From assembly GCA_037126765.1 (NCBI GenBank), contig JBBCBC010000025.1, positions 16,672,175 through 16,736,174 of the forward strand: a stretch of 64,000 nt of DNA. The letters run 5' to 3'. Shown here one piece after another: positions 21,847 to 33,702 of the stretch. Both the position numbers and the translations under genes were made by a program. Below the pieces are notes generated by a model. The model did not search any database. It saw nothing but the letters and a program-made list of their open reading frames with translations, and was not told the origin of the DNA. Source of the DNA: Stenogyne calaminthoides. Lineage: Eukaryota; Streptophyta; Magnoliopsida; Lamiales; Lamiaceae. Position 1 is the first letter of the stretch, and each line of letters opens with the position of its first letter.

Positions 21847-22670
21847 ATTAAATTATTTTTGAATGAAGACATAAACACCAACCACGCGTTGAGGTCATGA
21901 GGTGCAAAGAGTTCATCAGGTAAGTCATTCTGTTATTCAAAATCTAGTGATATGATATTTCACGCATTAGTAACAATTACATCAGCAATACATCATGTAT
22001 CTAAGCGTGTAAAGGATCATTCCAGACATGGTTAAACCATTGTAGGGACCCAGTAATTATAATTTTATTCCTTTAAAAAAAATTATAATTTTATTATTCA
22101 ATATATTAATACGTTTTTCTTCTTGTTCTTCATGTGGTAACATGTTTTTTTTATAGGGTAACACTTTTTGTTCATGTAATAATATTTATTTTTTTAGTAA
22201 TATATAAAATTGTATACATGTCGTAATACTATATGAATACTCATGTGTTACCATATGAACAACAATGTGTTACCTTATGAACATTTATGTGTTACGTTAT
22301 GTTTTAGTACATGTTACGTAAGATATGAAGTTATTTCAATATAACAATGTAGTAACACTTACACATAGATGTAGTAACACACAAAAACCTGACAAAAATA
22401 AAAAATAAAAATTATGTGCTCAATAAGAATTGAATCAAGTACCTTAACAACATACCTGAACCACTAGGCTACAACACATATTTGATAAATATATCGTTCA
22501 ATAAATATATATTTGTCCGCCCAAACCCGCGCCCTACCTGCCCCGGCCCAACCCGCATTTTTTTAAATTTTTTTGCCTTATTTGTGTGGCATTGCACATA
22601 ACACTATGGTGCAATATTTCACAAGAGTCCTACTCATTAAAAAGTGACAAGGGATGGGGAATCATTTTCG
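21847..22670 (-). other. Intergenic DNA with a possible tRNA-derived SINE head
   Basis: On the minus strand TAGCCTAGTGG (22461-22471) fits the pol III A box TRGYNNARNGG exactly. GATTCAATTC (22427-22436), 35 bases downstream, resembles a B box. An AT-rich body follows leftwards to about 22080, with a short tandem array around 22240-22315 (three units of about 23 bases starting TGTGTTAC). This is the layout of a tRNA-derived SINE, but there is no clear tail or target duplication. 22490-22670 shows nothing. Confidence 0.4.
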
Positions 22671-22675
22671 AACCC

Positions 22676-24563
22676 TGTTGGTCCCGGTGCTAACGAGTCT
22701 CACACGTGTAGGGGGGGGGAATACACGTGTTCAGTGATTTTTAAAACTTTTCTTTCACTGAGGTCAGATGTGTCAGGTTATTCTGATGATTTTGGCATGA
22801 GAAGCACAGATTGCCCTGAGTCAAAGTCTACTGAGACAATGATCCTGAGCTGCTTCCAGAAGCTCCAGATTAGCCCAACTGAGCCTGAGTTTATCAGAGA
22901 TCCTGAGGTGCTTGGATCAGATAATTATCTTATTGAACCCTCAGTAGAGTTAGTTCGGTTTTGGTAACTATCTCGTTTCTAGCTACTCAAGTGTCTTGAA
23001 TGGTTGGCCCTAAGTTTATACTGCTTTTAGCTTTTTTCAAAATCTTCCCTTCAATAAAACAAAGGATTAAGGTCGTGATCAATTTGATGCAAGTTTAGTG
23101 GATTGGTTCCAATCAATATATCGATGAACTATGCTTTCGGAAAAACATGCAATGATAATAATGCAAAGATGTAAAGCAAAACAACACAACAATTATAGTG
23201 GTTCAGACTCAAGCTCCTACGCCCACTCTCTCTCGATCTTCGGAGAAATTCCTAAACCACTTCCTAAAGCTTTTCTCAGCTAACTCACCAGTAGCTTACT
23301 CACTTTTCTACCTTGAGTTTTCTCCGACTCACTGCAGCACTAACTCAAACACACACAAGTGTTCAGACTACCACAAGTAGCTTACTAACTTCTTCTCTAG
23401 AGTTTTCTGGCTAACTCACTGTAGCTTACTAACTCTTTACAACTCTAACTCACCAACAAAACACACACAAAATACCTTAACAAAGGGTTTGGGTTGTGGG
23501 TTGGTTTCCAACTAGGGTGAGGTATCCTTTACAATAAGAACTAATGCAAAGGCTAGGATATCTCTTCTAAGATTTGGATATATCTATCACTCTAGGCTTA
23601 AAATAGTGAGCTCTCTCCAATGTGAAACACTTGGGAAATTCTAGAGTTTTTCGAGTGCTTCAATTTGCAATAATACGAATGAGCTCTTGAGTTGCTTTGA
23701 AATTTCCCGTAACCTCTCAATGTAAAGGGTCACTGGTATTTATAGGAAACTTCACCAAGGTTACTCTTGAAAAACTATCCGTTGGAGGAGATAATATCAA
23801 TGGTTTCCTCTTCTGGTGTTTGATGAACGACTATATTTATGGTTTGAACATTCCCTTGCATGTTTTAGGAAATATGCAGTCATGTAGCCAATCACCAATT
23901 TTTTTGCGATGAACTTAGTACTACCGACATGATTCAGGTCCCCTTGCTTTCAAAGGTTCAAGAAGCTACAAAGTTGTCTTCCTCTGATTGGTTCTTGTCT
24001 TCAGTGAATGTAGACAAACAAAACAACTCTTTTTGGTCAATCTCTCTGAATGAGACAACCTTAAACAACACTTAGACTTAGTTCCTTTTGTCTGCATATG
24101 AATGTTTTTGGTAATATTTACTTTTCTGAATATTTGCATTTTTCTCAGTTTTTGTAGTCTGTTGATAGATTATATTCAGTGCCTTTGAATATTCAGGTTA
24201 TAATGAGTATTCAAGAATCACCGGTCTTCAAAGATCTTCTCGAGTCTTCAATGTCTTGATGACATATCGAGTCTTCAATGTCTTCAGTAACATACTGAGT
24301 CTTCAATATCTTCAGTGACATACTGAGTCTTCAATGTCTTCAAATGACATAATTGAGTCTTCAAAGTCTTCGCCATTTAATTGAGTCTTGATGTCTTCAA
24401 AATCTAACCCGATCTATATCTACTGACTATACATGGTGCAGATAACTTCCTGAACAATCTATACTGAAACCTGACTCAGTCTATCAAGATTATCCTGAAC
24501 ATGTCATACTTAGGGTTTTTTGGGATCTAATCAAAACTTCTTTATTAAATTCATCTCCCAACA
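22676..24563 (-). repeat. Element B 3' LTR
   Basis: 1888 bases, plus-strand start TGTTGGTCCCGGTGCTAACG and end TTCATCTCCCAACA. It contains a TATA-like box on the minus strand (plus GGTATTTATAGG, 23735-23746) and a low-order repeat of TACTGAGTCTTCA-type words at about 24240-24370. Confidence 0.93.
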
Positions 24564-24578
24564 ATTTCCCCCTTTTTG
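24564..24578 (-). promoter_or_regulatory. Element B polypurine tract
   Basis: The minus strand CAAAAAGGGGGAAAT sits directly against the 3' LTR. The flanking GGCATCATCAAAAAGGGGG text is the same in C and close to that in D. Confidence 0.88.
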
Positions 24579-24789
24579 ATGATGCCAAAACCATCTTGTT
24601 ACATTTAAGAAAACCTAACCTATCCTCAGGTTTCAGTTTATCTATTACAATAAAAATGGTATTTCTCCAATCAAGTTCTTTAACAATCTGGCATATCAAG
24701 ACATGTAAAAAGATAATGAGATATTATCTTTGAGCATAAAGATAAAATTTTCATTGATGTAGGAAAAGAGTTACAGATTACAATGAAAA

Positions 24790-27700
24790 TCAAAGAAAAT
24801 ACAGAAGTACAAAGTCTTCAGTCTTCTTCCACTTCATCCTCCTTCGCACTTCGTGTTGAACATCCCGTAGTATCTCTTCTTCATCTTCATCTCTTGCCTT
24901 GATGATTTCAGGGTTGTTTCTGTTAGGCCTAAATGGATGACATATCGGGTTATTTCGAGAAATGGTCATTTCATTTACATAGCCATTCTCAAACCTAGGA
25001 GCCGGGTACATGTATGGACCAGAGCTACTATCTGAGTGTTTCCTTCATCTGCCAAGTTGATCCAACTTTGCAGGTACTTAGGATAGAATGTCAGTAAGTA
25101 CTCAATAAAGGCTTCATTCTTATCCGAGCTTCTCCCCCTCCATTCTCTCAGAATCTCATAATAGAACCAGAAGGTTCTCTTGATGTCTTCCTATGCATCA
25201 TTGAACCAGATAGGCATCCACTTGTCAATGTCGCGCCACTTCGAGTCTTTTTCGTATCTCTCCTTTTTTTAGAAACTTTTTGAATCCACCTCTTCTTTTC
25301 TTTCGTTTTTCTTTCTTTCTTCTTTTCTCGATCGTGAGGAGCACCAGATCTTGAATCAACAGATTCTTTTCTCCTTTTCAATCATAGGACCTTCGTCTTC
25401 TTGGTATCAAAAGTCTCCGGTTGAGCTTCGATTTTTTTTTTTCGGTCCTTCATCTGATTCTTCAAAATCCATAATCAGCTTCCTCTGAGTAGGTTTAACT
25501 ACCTTTGCTCTTTTCTTCTTTTCAGTTTCAACAAAGGCAACTTCTTTTCTCTTTTCTGGTCTGGCTTGTTCTTCTTTTCCGCGCTTTTGCTTGTTCCAAT
25601 CCTTCTATCACTCAATTTCTCAGAAATTACTTCCTGAATGGTTTGCTCAGATGTTTGAGTGAAGATAGGTTTCTCAGCTTCTTTGAACTTTAGTTTCTCA
25701 GTGGCTTCAATTTCTCTTAAGGCATCAACAATTTTCTTTCCTTCAGCTTCTTTTTGAGCCTTTCTCTCCAAGGTTTGTGCCAACATGCCATCAGGCCTTT
25801 CCCCCTTTTTGGCACCATACCTTGAGTAGTTCAGTCAGTGCAGTATCAATATAGTATTGCTCCTTACTCATATTTAGCGCCTTCTCCCCGCTTGGCCGAT
25901 TATGCTCATCTTCTAGCCTTATCATGTAATTCTTGGCCATTGAGAACTCATCCGAAAGAGGAGCAAACTGTTTTGAGAAGACATCATGCATCATCTCTGT
26001 CATCTTGGTCATGAGTAGAGAGCCCATTTCCTCAACAGCTGTTTTGATCATCAGATCATTCTTCTCAATTAGCTTGGCTTCAAGATAGGCAGTTCTTTCT
26101 TGATACATCTGCTTCATGTTGGCATTAAGCTATGTATGTACTCCATCAATCTTTCCATCTAATGTAGCTAATTTACTTGATAGAGTTGTTTGAAGCGTAT
26201 CAGATGATGAACTCAGGTTCTCCATTTTCTGATTTTGAGCAGCCTGAACTAACTCCATCCGAAGTCATCTTGTCTGAGAGAATTTTTTGCAAAAGATGCT
26301 TGATGAAGAGCTTAGATTCTCAAGCTTTTGAGATCGACCCGCCAAAGATCTCTTCCATCCTTGGCTCTATCTTCTTTAACTCATCCAGGATTGGTGTGAA
26401 ATCAACCACTGGAGTTTGTACAACATTTTCCAACTGAGTTGGGTGCTCCAACTCAGTCTACATATCATAAACATCAGATTTAAAGCTAGGTACTTCAGTA
26501 ACTTCGGCATAATGTATAACAGTGGCAAAAGGTACCTGAAGAATGCTAACTTCAGTCTAAGGTTGTCTGATATCAGTTGGTTCAAGATCATCGATTCATC
26601 CCCATCCGACTCTCGGTTTCCTTCTCTTTCAAGATTCATCCGAGGTTCCTTCTCCTTTTCGATTTCTTTTCTGCATCATCTCCCTTATCCTTATCTTTAT
26701 TTTGATCATGGGAGCCGGAAGCATCAACTCCTCCAGTAGCTTTCTTTTTAGCTAGCTTCTTTTTCACTAATTCATCAAAATCAGCAGCTTTCATTCTCAG
26801 CTTGGTTTTTCTGAAACCTGAGAATTTGGTCAGGGCAGCTGTCTCTGCATTCCACCACTCTTCTCCTCTGTATGAAGCAATGTTCAAAGATCTCCGGAGT
26901 GTTTGATTCGTAATATATACTGTGGTTCTCGAGCACGAAGAACATATCCCGAAGGTCGATAGGCATTCAACTCGGTATCTGCCTAAGATGAACTGTTCCC
27001 CTTGCTTCGCCATTCGCCTCTTCGCTTCTCCCTTCTTCAATCTTGGGCTTTCGTAAGCGATGAGATTCAGAGGTATTAGTTCTAGAGCCGATGGATCTAG
27101 AAATGGTTCATTCGAAAGCGCATCCAAGTTCGACAATTCTGAGGTTCGGTGATCGATCTCGAGTCGAGCAGGTCTTTCTTCGATGGATCCGAGGTCCTTG
27201 AAGATTTCGGGAGATTTTATCTCGAGCTCGAGAGGTTTCGAGTACCTCAGAAAAACCTGTTCCTCAGTTTCTTGCTCCTGCACATTTGTCACTACCTGAG
27301 CAAGAACCTGAAGTGGAGATTTCAACCCCATCGGCCTTCGAGTTGAGTTTCTTCGGTTTCACTAGCCTCCTTTCCTCGAAGAATAGATTGAAGCCTTCTG
27401 GCTTCCGAGGAGCCGGTGCTTTCTTCTTCGATTTCTCTCCTTTCTCTTAATTTGCATCGGGGCTTTCCCCCTGCTTGTCCGGCTTCTTCATCGAGTTTCT
27501 TCTTGTGATCTCCTCCTGAGACTCATAGTTTTTCTCTTTCTTTCCTCTCAAAGTCTACTTTGTTGGTTTGAACATGATTTTTGACTTTGGAAAGGAAGTG
27601 GAATCGGCAAAGATGTCCTCCTCTTCTCTCGTGACGCTTTCCAAGATAAATGCAATCTTGGTTGCATGTAGAATCTTTCATTTGATAACTACAGAGCCAT

Positions 27701-28339
27701 TCACCTTCTGAATTTGTTTGGCTTGATCACTCACCACCTTGATCAAATAGTGCAACCAATTGAATGCCATGGAAGGTGAATCTTCAATCGCCGCCATTAG
27801 CCTTTTAACTTAGGGCGTGCTTATCTATTCAAACTACCGGATCTACTCATGATGCATTTGCTTACAATATCCAACAATACTCGATATTTAGGCTTCAAAT
27901 GCCTCTTATTCAGAGTAGCTTCAAACTTTACTGGATGCTCAGTAATTTTATCCAAATATTCTTGTTCCCTACCCATCATGTATACCGTAGGGTCTTCACC
28001 TCTATCACTTAACTCATATATGGCATTTAGATTCTTAGGGATAGTATATAATTCCCTAACAAAATCCACATATTTCGAACCATGCTCCAAATGCGAGACT
28101 ATAATCTGAGATTCTATGCAATTCTCATCATCTAACTGCATATTAGAGATAAACTCAATTACCTCTTTCGAATATTTATCCTCTGGTTGATTCGCGACCA
28201 GGCATGTAAGCTTTGCCAAACGAATCATATGCAACGCCTCCTCCTCGTGAGTTGCATTGGACGAGCTTTCTAGAGAAATGATATATTCGTACCAAGTTTT
28301 ATTGGAAATGGCGAGTTTGTCGTATACAGAAAGTGTCAT
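24790..28339 (-). pseudogene. Element B third ORF (env-like by position), broken
   Basis: A long frame lies between RNase H and the polypurine tract, in the sense orientation. It starts MTLSVYDKLAISNKTWYEY (28339) and is continuous for 172 codons. It continues in pieces: 27331-26636 with LNIASYRGEEWWNAE and FSGFRKTKLRMK followed by a Lys/Asp-rich stretch; 26117-25791, a coiled-coil-like stretch (YLEAKLIEKNDLMIK, EEMGSLLMTKMTEM); 25786-25499 with REIEATEKLKFKEAEKPIF; and 25011-24790. No signal peptide or obvious membrane segment is visible. Homologous frames lie in C and D. By position it corresponds to the env-like gene of SIRE-type copia elements, but I cannot assign a function. Confidence 0.75.
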
Positions 28340-28959
28340 TTTTGGAGAATTTCTGGTGAAGGGTTTTGAGATAGGTGAAAATTTCTGGGCAATCGAGGGT
28401 TTCGAAGCAGAGTGTTTGTGAAGATGAAGGCTTTTTGGAATAGGGCTTTGAAATTATTTTTTTCCAATGGATATGTGATTTTGATTTATGGAAAATTACG
28501 TAGATGAAGAAATCGACGGTTGAGATTAAAAACCGACTAAAACGGGTATATGAAAGGACGATTTCGCAAATACTAAGCCACCAATTTATCCTATTGGTGA
28601 TTAATGAACAGTGCATTTATTTACTGTTCCTGCAGACCATTGACCTTCCTCGTGGATTTCAAAGGTCCCGCCCAATTATTTCTTCAGGTGTTTGTCATTT
28701 ATTGCCAATGATTACTGAGATTCAGTTAGACAATAAATGTGTTTCATGAGTCAATACTTCTTTAGACTAATTTTCTCCATCAGTCTTACTGAGTTTTGAC
28801 CTTGATAAAATGTCGAAGATAATAATCGAGTCTCGATCTTCGTGATAACTGAGTTTCCCAAGACTCAGTGTTCAGTACTCTCAATTTTATCCTGAGTTTT
28901 TCAGTAAAAACCTGAGAAAACTTCATGCATCTGAAAACCTTCAATTTTTCAGATTTGCT

Positions 28960-29440
28960 TTATTCACCTAGATCCAACATACCTAATTCAACTGATAGTT
29001 CCTGAAATCTTGATTCAGCCAAAGGTTTAGTCAAGATATCAGCTCTCTGTTTATCAGTATGAATTTTCTCCATTCTGATGTCTTTCTTCTCAACATGATC
29101 TCTGATGAAGTGATGTCTGATATCAACATGCTTACATCTGGTGTGCAATACATGATTTTGTGTAATAGCAATTGCACTATTATTATCACAAAATATAGGT
29201 ACTTCATTGGCTATAATCTTATAATCCCTCAATTGTTGTCTGAGCCAAAGAATCTGTGCACAACAGCTTCCTGCAGCCATGTATTCAAATTTCGTGAGAT
29301 CTTGGTTTACTCGAGGTTTGTTTTTTTGAAAACCATGAAATCGGTTTACAAGTTCCTCGTGGTAGACTTCACAATTCTACATCCTCCATAATCGCATCCT
29401 AATAACTAGTTTATTCAAGGTTAACATCACCGATACCATA
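28960..29440 (-). pseudogene. pol: Element B RNase H
   Basis: Clear copia RNase H C-terminal text: EYMAAGSCCAQILWLRQQL (about 29290-29230), VPIFCDNNSAIAITQN, HTRCKHVDIRHHFIRDHV and RADILTKPLAESRFQELSVE, ending LGMLDLGE at 28960. The start of the domain is frameshifted above 29280, where sequence quality also drops. Confidence 0.88.
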
Positions 29441-31120
29441 ATCCTCTATTCACAAATGTCTTTAAGATATTTCGTAATCTTTTTCGCGGCCTCCATGTGA
29501 CTAAATTTTTAGGATTAGCTTTGGTATCTTGCACATATCCCAACAAAGAAATGTTATATCAGCGTGCTTTCTTGCGAGATATAGCAAAGATCCAATAATC
29601 CTCTATAATCGATTGGATTTATCGATTTGCCTTCGTGATCGATCCATCTTGTAGTTAGTATTCATAGGAATTCTAACTCGTATTGTAATCTCGTGATACA
29701 CCATACTTTTTGCAATCGATCTTTGGTGTATTTTGCTTGATTGATGAAAATTCCGTCCTTAGTTTGTTTCACCCAAGTCCAAGAAAGAAATTCATCTCCC
29801 CATCATCGACATCTCAAACTTTCCTTTCATCGGGGTAGAAAACTTTTCAAGATAGTCGATGATTTGAGATCCAAATATGATGTCATCTACATAAATGAAC
29901 AAGTAAGATGTCTTTCCCATCTTCTATCCCTAACAGAGTCCTATCAACAGCCTTTGATAAAACCATGGTCGAAGAAACCGAGAAAGGGGTATCATACCAT
30001 GCTCTCGGGGTGCTTGCTTAAGACCATACAAGGCTTTCTGAGCAGAGAACTTGGTCATTTTGTTCGAAACCGTGGAGGTTGTTCCACATAAACCTCTTCC
30101 TTAAGCACACCATTCGAAATGCACTTTTCACATCCATCCGATAGATCGAATTTCATGTGGGCAAGATATGCAAGAAATAATCGATGGCTTCTAGTCTTGC
30201 AACAAAAAAAAGGTTTCATCATAATCCAAGCCTTCTTCTTGGGAATAACCTTGTAACTAAATTTTGCCTTGTTTCTCACAATGTTGTTATTTTCATCTCT
30301 TTTATTCTTGAACACCCACTTAGTTCCAATCACATTGTGCCTCTTAGGTCTATCCACTAGCTCCCAAACTTCATTCCTTTAGAACTGATTAAGCTCTTCT
30401 TGCATAGCAGTAATCCAAAATGAATCTTGTAGAGCTTCTTCAATATCAGTAGGTTCTTTTTCAGATAGGAAGCAACATAACAAAGCACTTTCTCCATGGA
30501 ACCTTCTTGTTTTGACACCATCTGATAGATCACCCACAATCTGACTTGTAGGATGACTATCCAACCATTTTCTTCTGGATGTTCCCCTTCAGTATCCTCA
30601 ACATCGAAAATGTTAGGTTCGGGTAGTTCATTAAATTCAGGGAACAACAGAAAAGGAGAAAGAGAATCATCTTCCTCAGGGGAAATTCTATTCAGAACAT
30701 TGTCAGAGACATTTGTTCCCCATTGGTTGATAGATTCAGAGTTTGCCTCAACTGTGACTACATCTTCATCGCCATTACATACCTGAGTCTGAACTGGTGT
30801 ATGTTTAGATTGGTCAGCTTAAGTGTGTTGGCTTTCTTTCATTGGAAAATTTCCATCCTGAGTCTCACCATCCTGAGTTTTTCCATCCTGAACTTCTTTG
30901 TCTGAGTCTGTTTCACTCCATTCATAGAAAGTGACTGACTTCTTCTTTTCAGGTTCAGAGGATATTTTATCATTCTTTTTCAGGCTAAGTTTGGTGATTC
31001 TCTTGATCAGTTCTCCTGAGTCATGTTCCTGTTTCTTCTAAACACAAGTAGATTCATCAAAAACAACATGAGGTGTTTCTTCCACAATAAGAGTCCTATA
31101 GTTGTAAACTCTGAAGGCTT
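29441..31120 (-). pseudogene. pol: Element B RT and integrase-RT linker
   Basis: RT begins near 30390. Readable text includes HNVIGTKWVFKNKRDENNN (30340-30280) and GVLKEEVYVEQPPRF (30105-30060). The catalytic YVDD codons are at 29882-29893. The stretch between 30360 and 31120 is an acidic linker (FNELPEPNIFDVEDTEGEHP at 30640-30575). Several frameshifts interrupt it, some at positions where the homologous bases of C read differently by a CTG/CG change. Confidence 0.82.
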
Positions 31121-32350
31121 TTATCGACTTGAATATCCTAAGAATATCCCTTCATCAGCTTTGCTATCAAAAGTTTTCAACTGATCTTTACCATTATTGT
31201 GTATGAAACACTTGCAACCAAACACACGAAAGAAAGAGACAAGAGGCTTCCTTTTATTCCACAACTCATATGGAGTTTTTCTTGGTTCTTGGTCAAGATG
31301 GATGCGTTTCGAGAGTAGCATGCAATGTTGATAACTTTTCAAATTTCAAAATCTCTTAGGAATATCGACTTCAAAGAATCATTGTCCTTGCAGAACTTCT
31401 TTTCGAGTCCTATTTCTTCTTTTTCAAAGAACACCATTCTCGTTAGGGGGTCCTTGCGGTGATGTTTCATGAGCTATTCCATTTGTTTGCACAATAATCA
31501 TATATGATATGATTGATAAACTCAGTTCCTTTATCTGATCTGATTTTGACCACACTCAGATTCTTTTCAGTACTGAGCCTTTTCAGTAGTTTAGGTAGTT
31601 TTGTCTGAGTCTCTTTCTTACTTTGAGTAAGAATATGACCCATGTGTATCTAGAGTCGCCATCAACTACCACAAGTGTGTATTTTCTACGCCATTAGTGC
31701 TCACAGTGTTCTTGGACCAAAGAGATCCATATGTAACAGTTGTAGTATTCTATCGATGAAAACATCTACTTTGCTTTTGAAAGATGCTCTGATTTGTTTT
31801 CCTTTCTGACAAGCATCACATACATGATCTTTAATGAACACTTCATTGGGTAACCCCTTACAAGTGCTAATCTTGCAAGTTTGTTCGGGGTTTTGAAGTT
31901 TAAGTGATTCATTCTTTTTTGTGCCACAACCAACCGGGTATCGATGGAACTTTTTGCAACCAAACATGTATCTTTAGGAGTTGAACTCCAATCAGCAAGA
32001 TACATTTCCTTTTCTAGTACCAGTCAGTAAATTTTTTTGTGAAGTATTGTCTTCTACATAACGTAAGTTCTTTGAGAACTCTACACCGAATCCTTTGTCA
32101 CAGACCGACCGATAGAAAGCAAGTTATGCTTTAGACCGCATTAATGTGTATGAAACACCATGGATATGAACAGAGTCAACTTCAAGAGTTCCATATCCTT
32201 CAGTTTGTCATTAGGAATTGTCTCCAAATATGATCTGAGGGCCTTTTTGCTCAACATAGTCAGTGATTAGTTGCTTATATCCTGTCATATGTCTTGAACA
32301 TCCACTGTCAAGATACCATACAACATGAGCCAATTAATTTCCACTCATCG
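31121..32350 (-). pseudogene. pol: Element B protease and integrase
   Basis: The protease active site WYLDSG is encoded at 32301-32318, followed by CSRHMTGYKQ; the DSG triplet is intact. Pre-integrase text follows (RMNHLNFKTPNKLARLALV; VCDACQKGKQIRASFKSK, 31820-31770). The integrase C-region (TPYELWNKRKPLVSFFRVFG, VFGCKCFIHNNG) lies at 31342-31121. The core between 31700 and 31400 is recognisable but broken by frameshifts. Confidence 0.85.
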
Positions 32351-32559
32351 CTGCTATGTTATTTTCATTCATTTTCGAGGTTTTTTCCTTCACCTCCTCC
32401 ATAGCCATAAGATAGACATCATCACTGTCACTGTCTGAGAAAATTTCATCTGAGGATCTGGAACCTTCCTCAGAATATTCTTCCTCTTCTGCAATCATAG
32501 CTTTCTTGCTGGAGATCTTCCTGTCTCTCTTGGCTTGTCTCTCCTTTCTTTCTTTAGCA

Positions 32560-33607
32560 CTCAGCTCAGGACAGTCATATTAAAAGTGACCTCTCTTCTG
32601 ACAGTTGTAGCATCTGTTGGTATCATCATCATGATCACTATCCTCCTTAGTCTTGGAGTCCTTCTTGTTGGATGAGGATCCTTCAGCTTTATGGTCCTTC
32701 CTTTTCAAAGGTATCCGCCTCGCCTTCCGAGTCTCTCTTGTACTGCGGATTCCCTGTAATATTTCTTATATTTCCCATATCTGCTATTGAGTCTTTCAAA
32801 CCTCCTTGCCATCAGTACTATCTTATCCTCCTGCTCATCCTGATTATTGGCAAGTGAGTTCTCAGACTCTCTAGACTTACAGGATTTCTCTTTGGCTTTG
32901 AAAGCCACATTCTTGCTAGATGAAGAATCATCTTTGCTGTCAGATTTCTTAGTTTTCTTGTCAATCACAAACTCATAAGCTTTCAGTTCAAAGAAAACTT
33001 GTTGATATGGCATGGAATCAATATTTTTGGTGTTTTCAATCACCACAACATGTATATCCCATTTCTTAGATAATCCTCTAAGAATTTTAAGTGCCACTTC
33101 TCTCTGTGGGTATTTTTTCCCAAGAGCACTCAGATCATTCATGATGCTAGTGAATCTGACCTCAAGTTTGTCAATGGATTCACTATCTTCCATTTCAAAG
33201 CTATCAAACTTTCCAATAGCAATAGAAAGTTTGTTTTCCTTAATATGACCTGTGTCTTGACACATAACAACAAGTGTGTCCCATATTTCTTTTGCAGTTT
33301 TACAGTGAGAAATCATCCCCATAACACCATCATTAATAGTGCTATACAAAGTATCTTTAGCAATGTAGTCTAGATTGATTAACTTTCTCTCATCAGGAGT
33401 AAGTTGATCATCAGGCTTTGGAAATTCATCTCTGGGATCATTCCTCTCAGTATCAGTGATTCTGGGATTCACAACAGTAAATTTGAATGGTCCTTCAGAA
33501 ACCACTCTCCACATTCTTTCATATTTTGAATACAGATGAGCCTACATTCTCAATCTCCATAGGTCATAGCTCTCAACAGAGAACATATGAAGTTTCTTAG
33601 AAGGCAT
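32560..33607 (-). pseudogene. gag: Element B gag
   Basis: The natural start is ATG at 33607 (MPSKKLHMFSVESYDLWRLR), as in element C. An amber stop (33542-33544) at codon 22 breaks it, and the frame then stays open from 33514 to 32705 (269 codons). The gag core shows ISHCKTAKEIWDTLVVMCQ, IDKLEVRFTSIMNDLSALG, PQREVALKILRGLSKKWD and YQQVFFELKAYE. A CCHC zinc knuckle, CYNCQKRGHF then a stop in place of the next residue and YDCPE, lies at about 32615-32570. Compared with C, about 1.2 kb between the knuckle and protease is missing. Confidence 0.9.
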
Positions 33608-33702
33608 GATGACTGAGCCTTGTAAGATATCAGCAAACAGATCTATTCAGTAGACCACCGAAGTCTTTCAGCAAAATAGACTATGGCTACCAAAGCAAGT
33701 GA
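33608..33702 (-). other. Element B leader remnant and deletion junction
   Basis: The first 70 or so bases before gag match the leader of C (47438-47530). The sequence then jumps directly into mid-LTR at about 33703, so the primer-binding site and the inner 915 bases of the 5' LTR are gone. Confidence 0.75.

Noticed and set aside
24790..28339. Calling the third ORF a true envelope gene
   Set aside because: No signal peptide, membrane segment or fusion-peptide-like region visible; only its position supports the env-like label.
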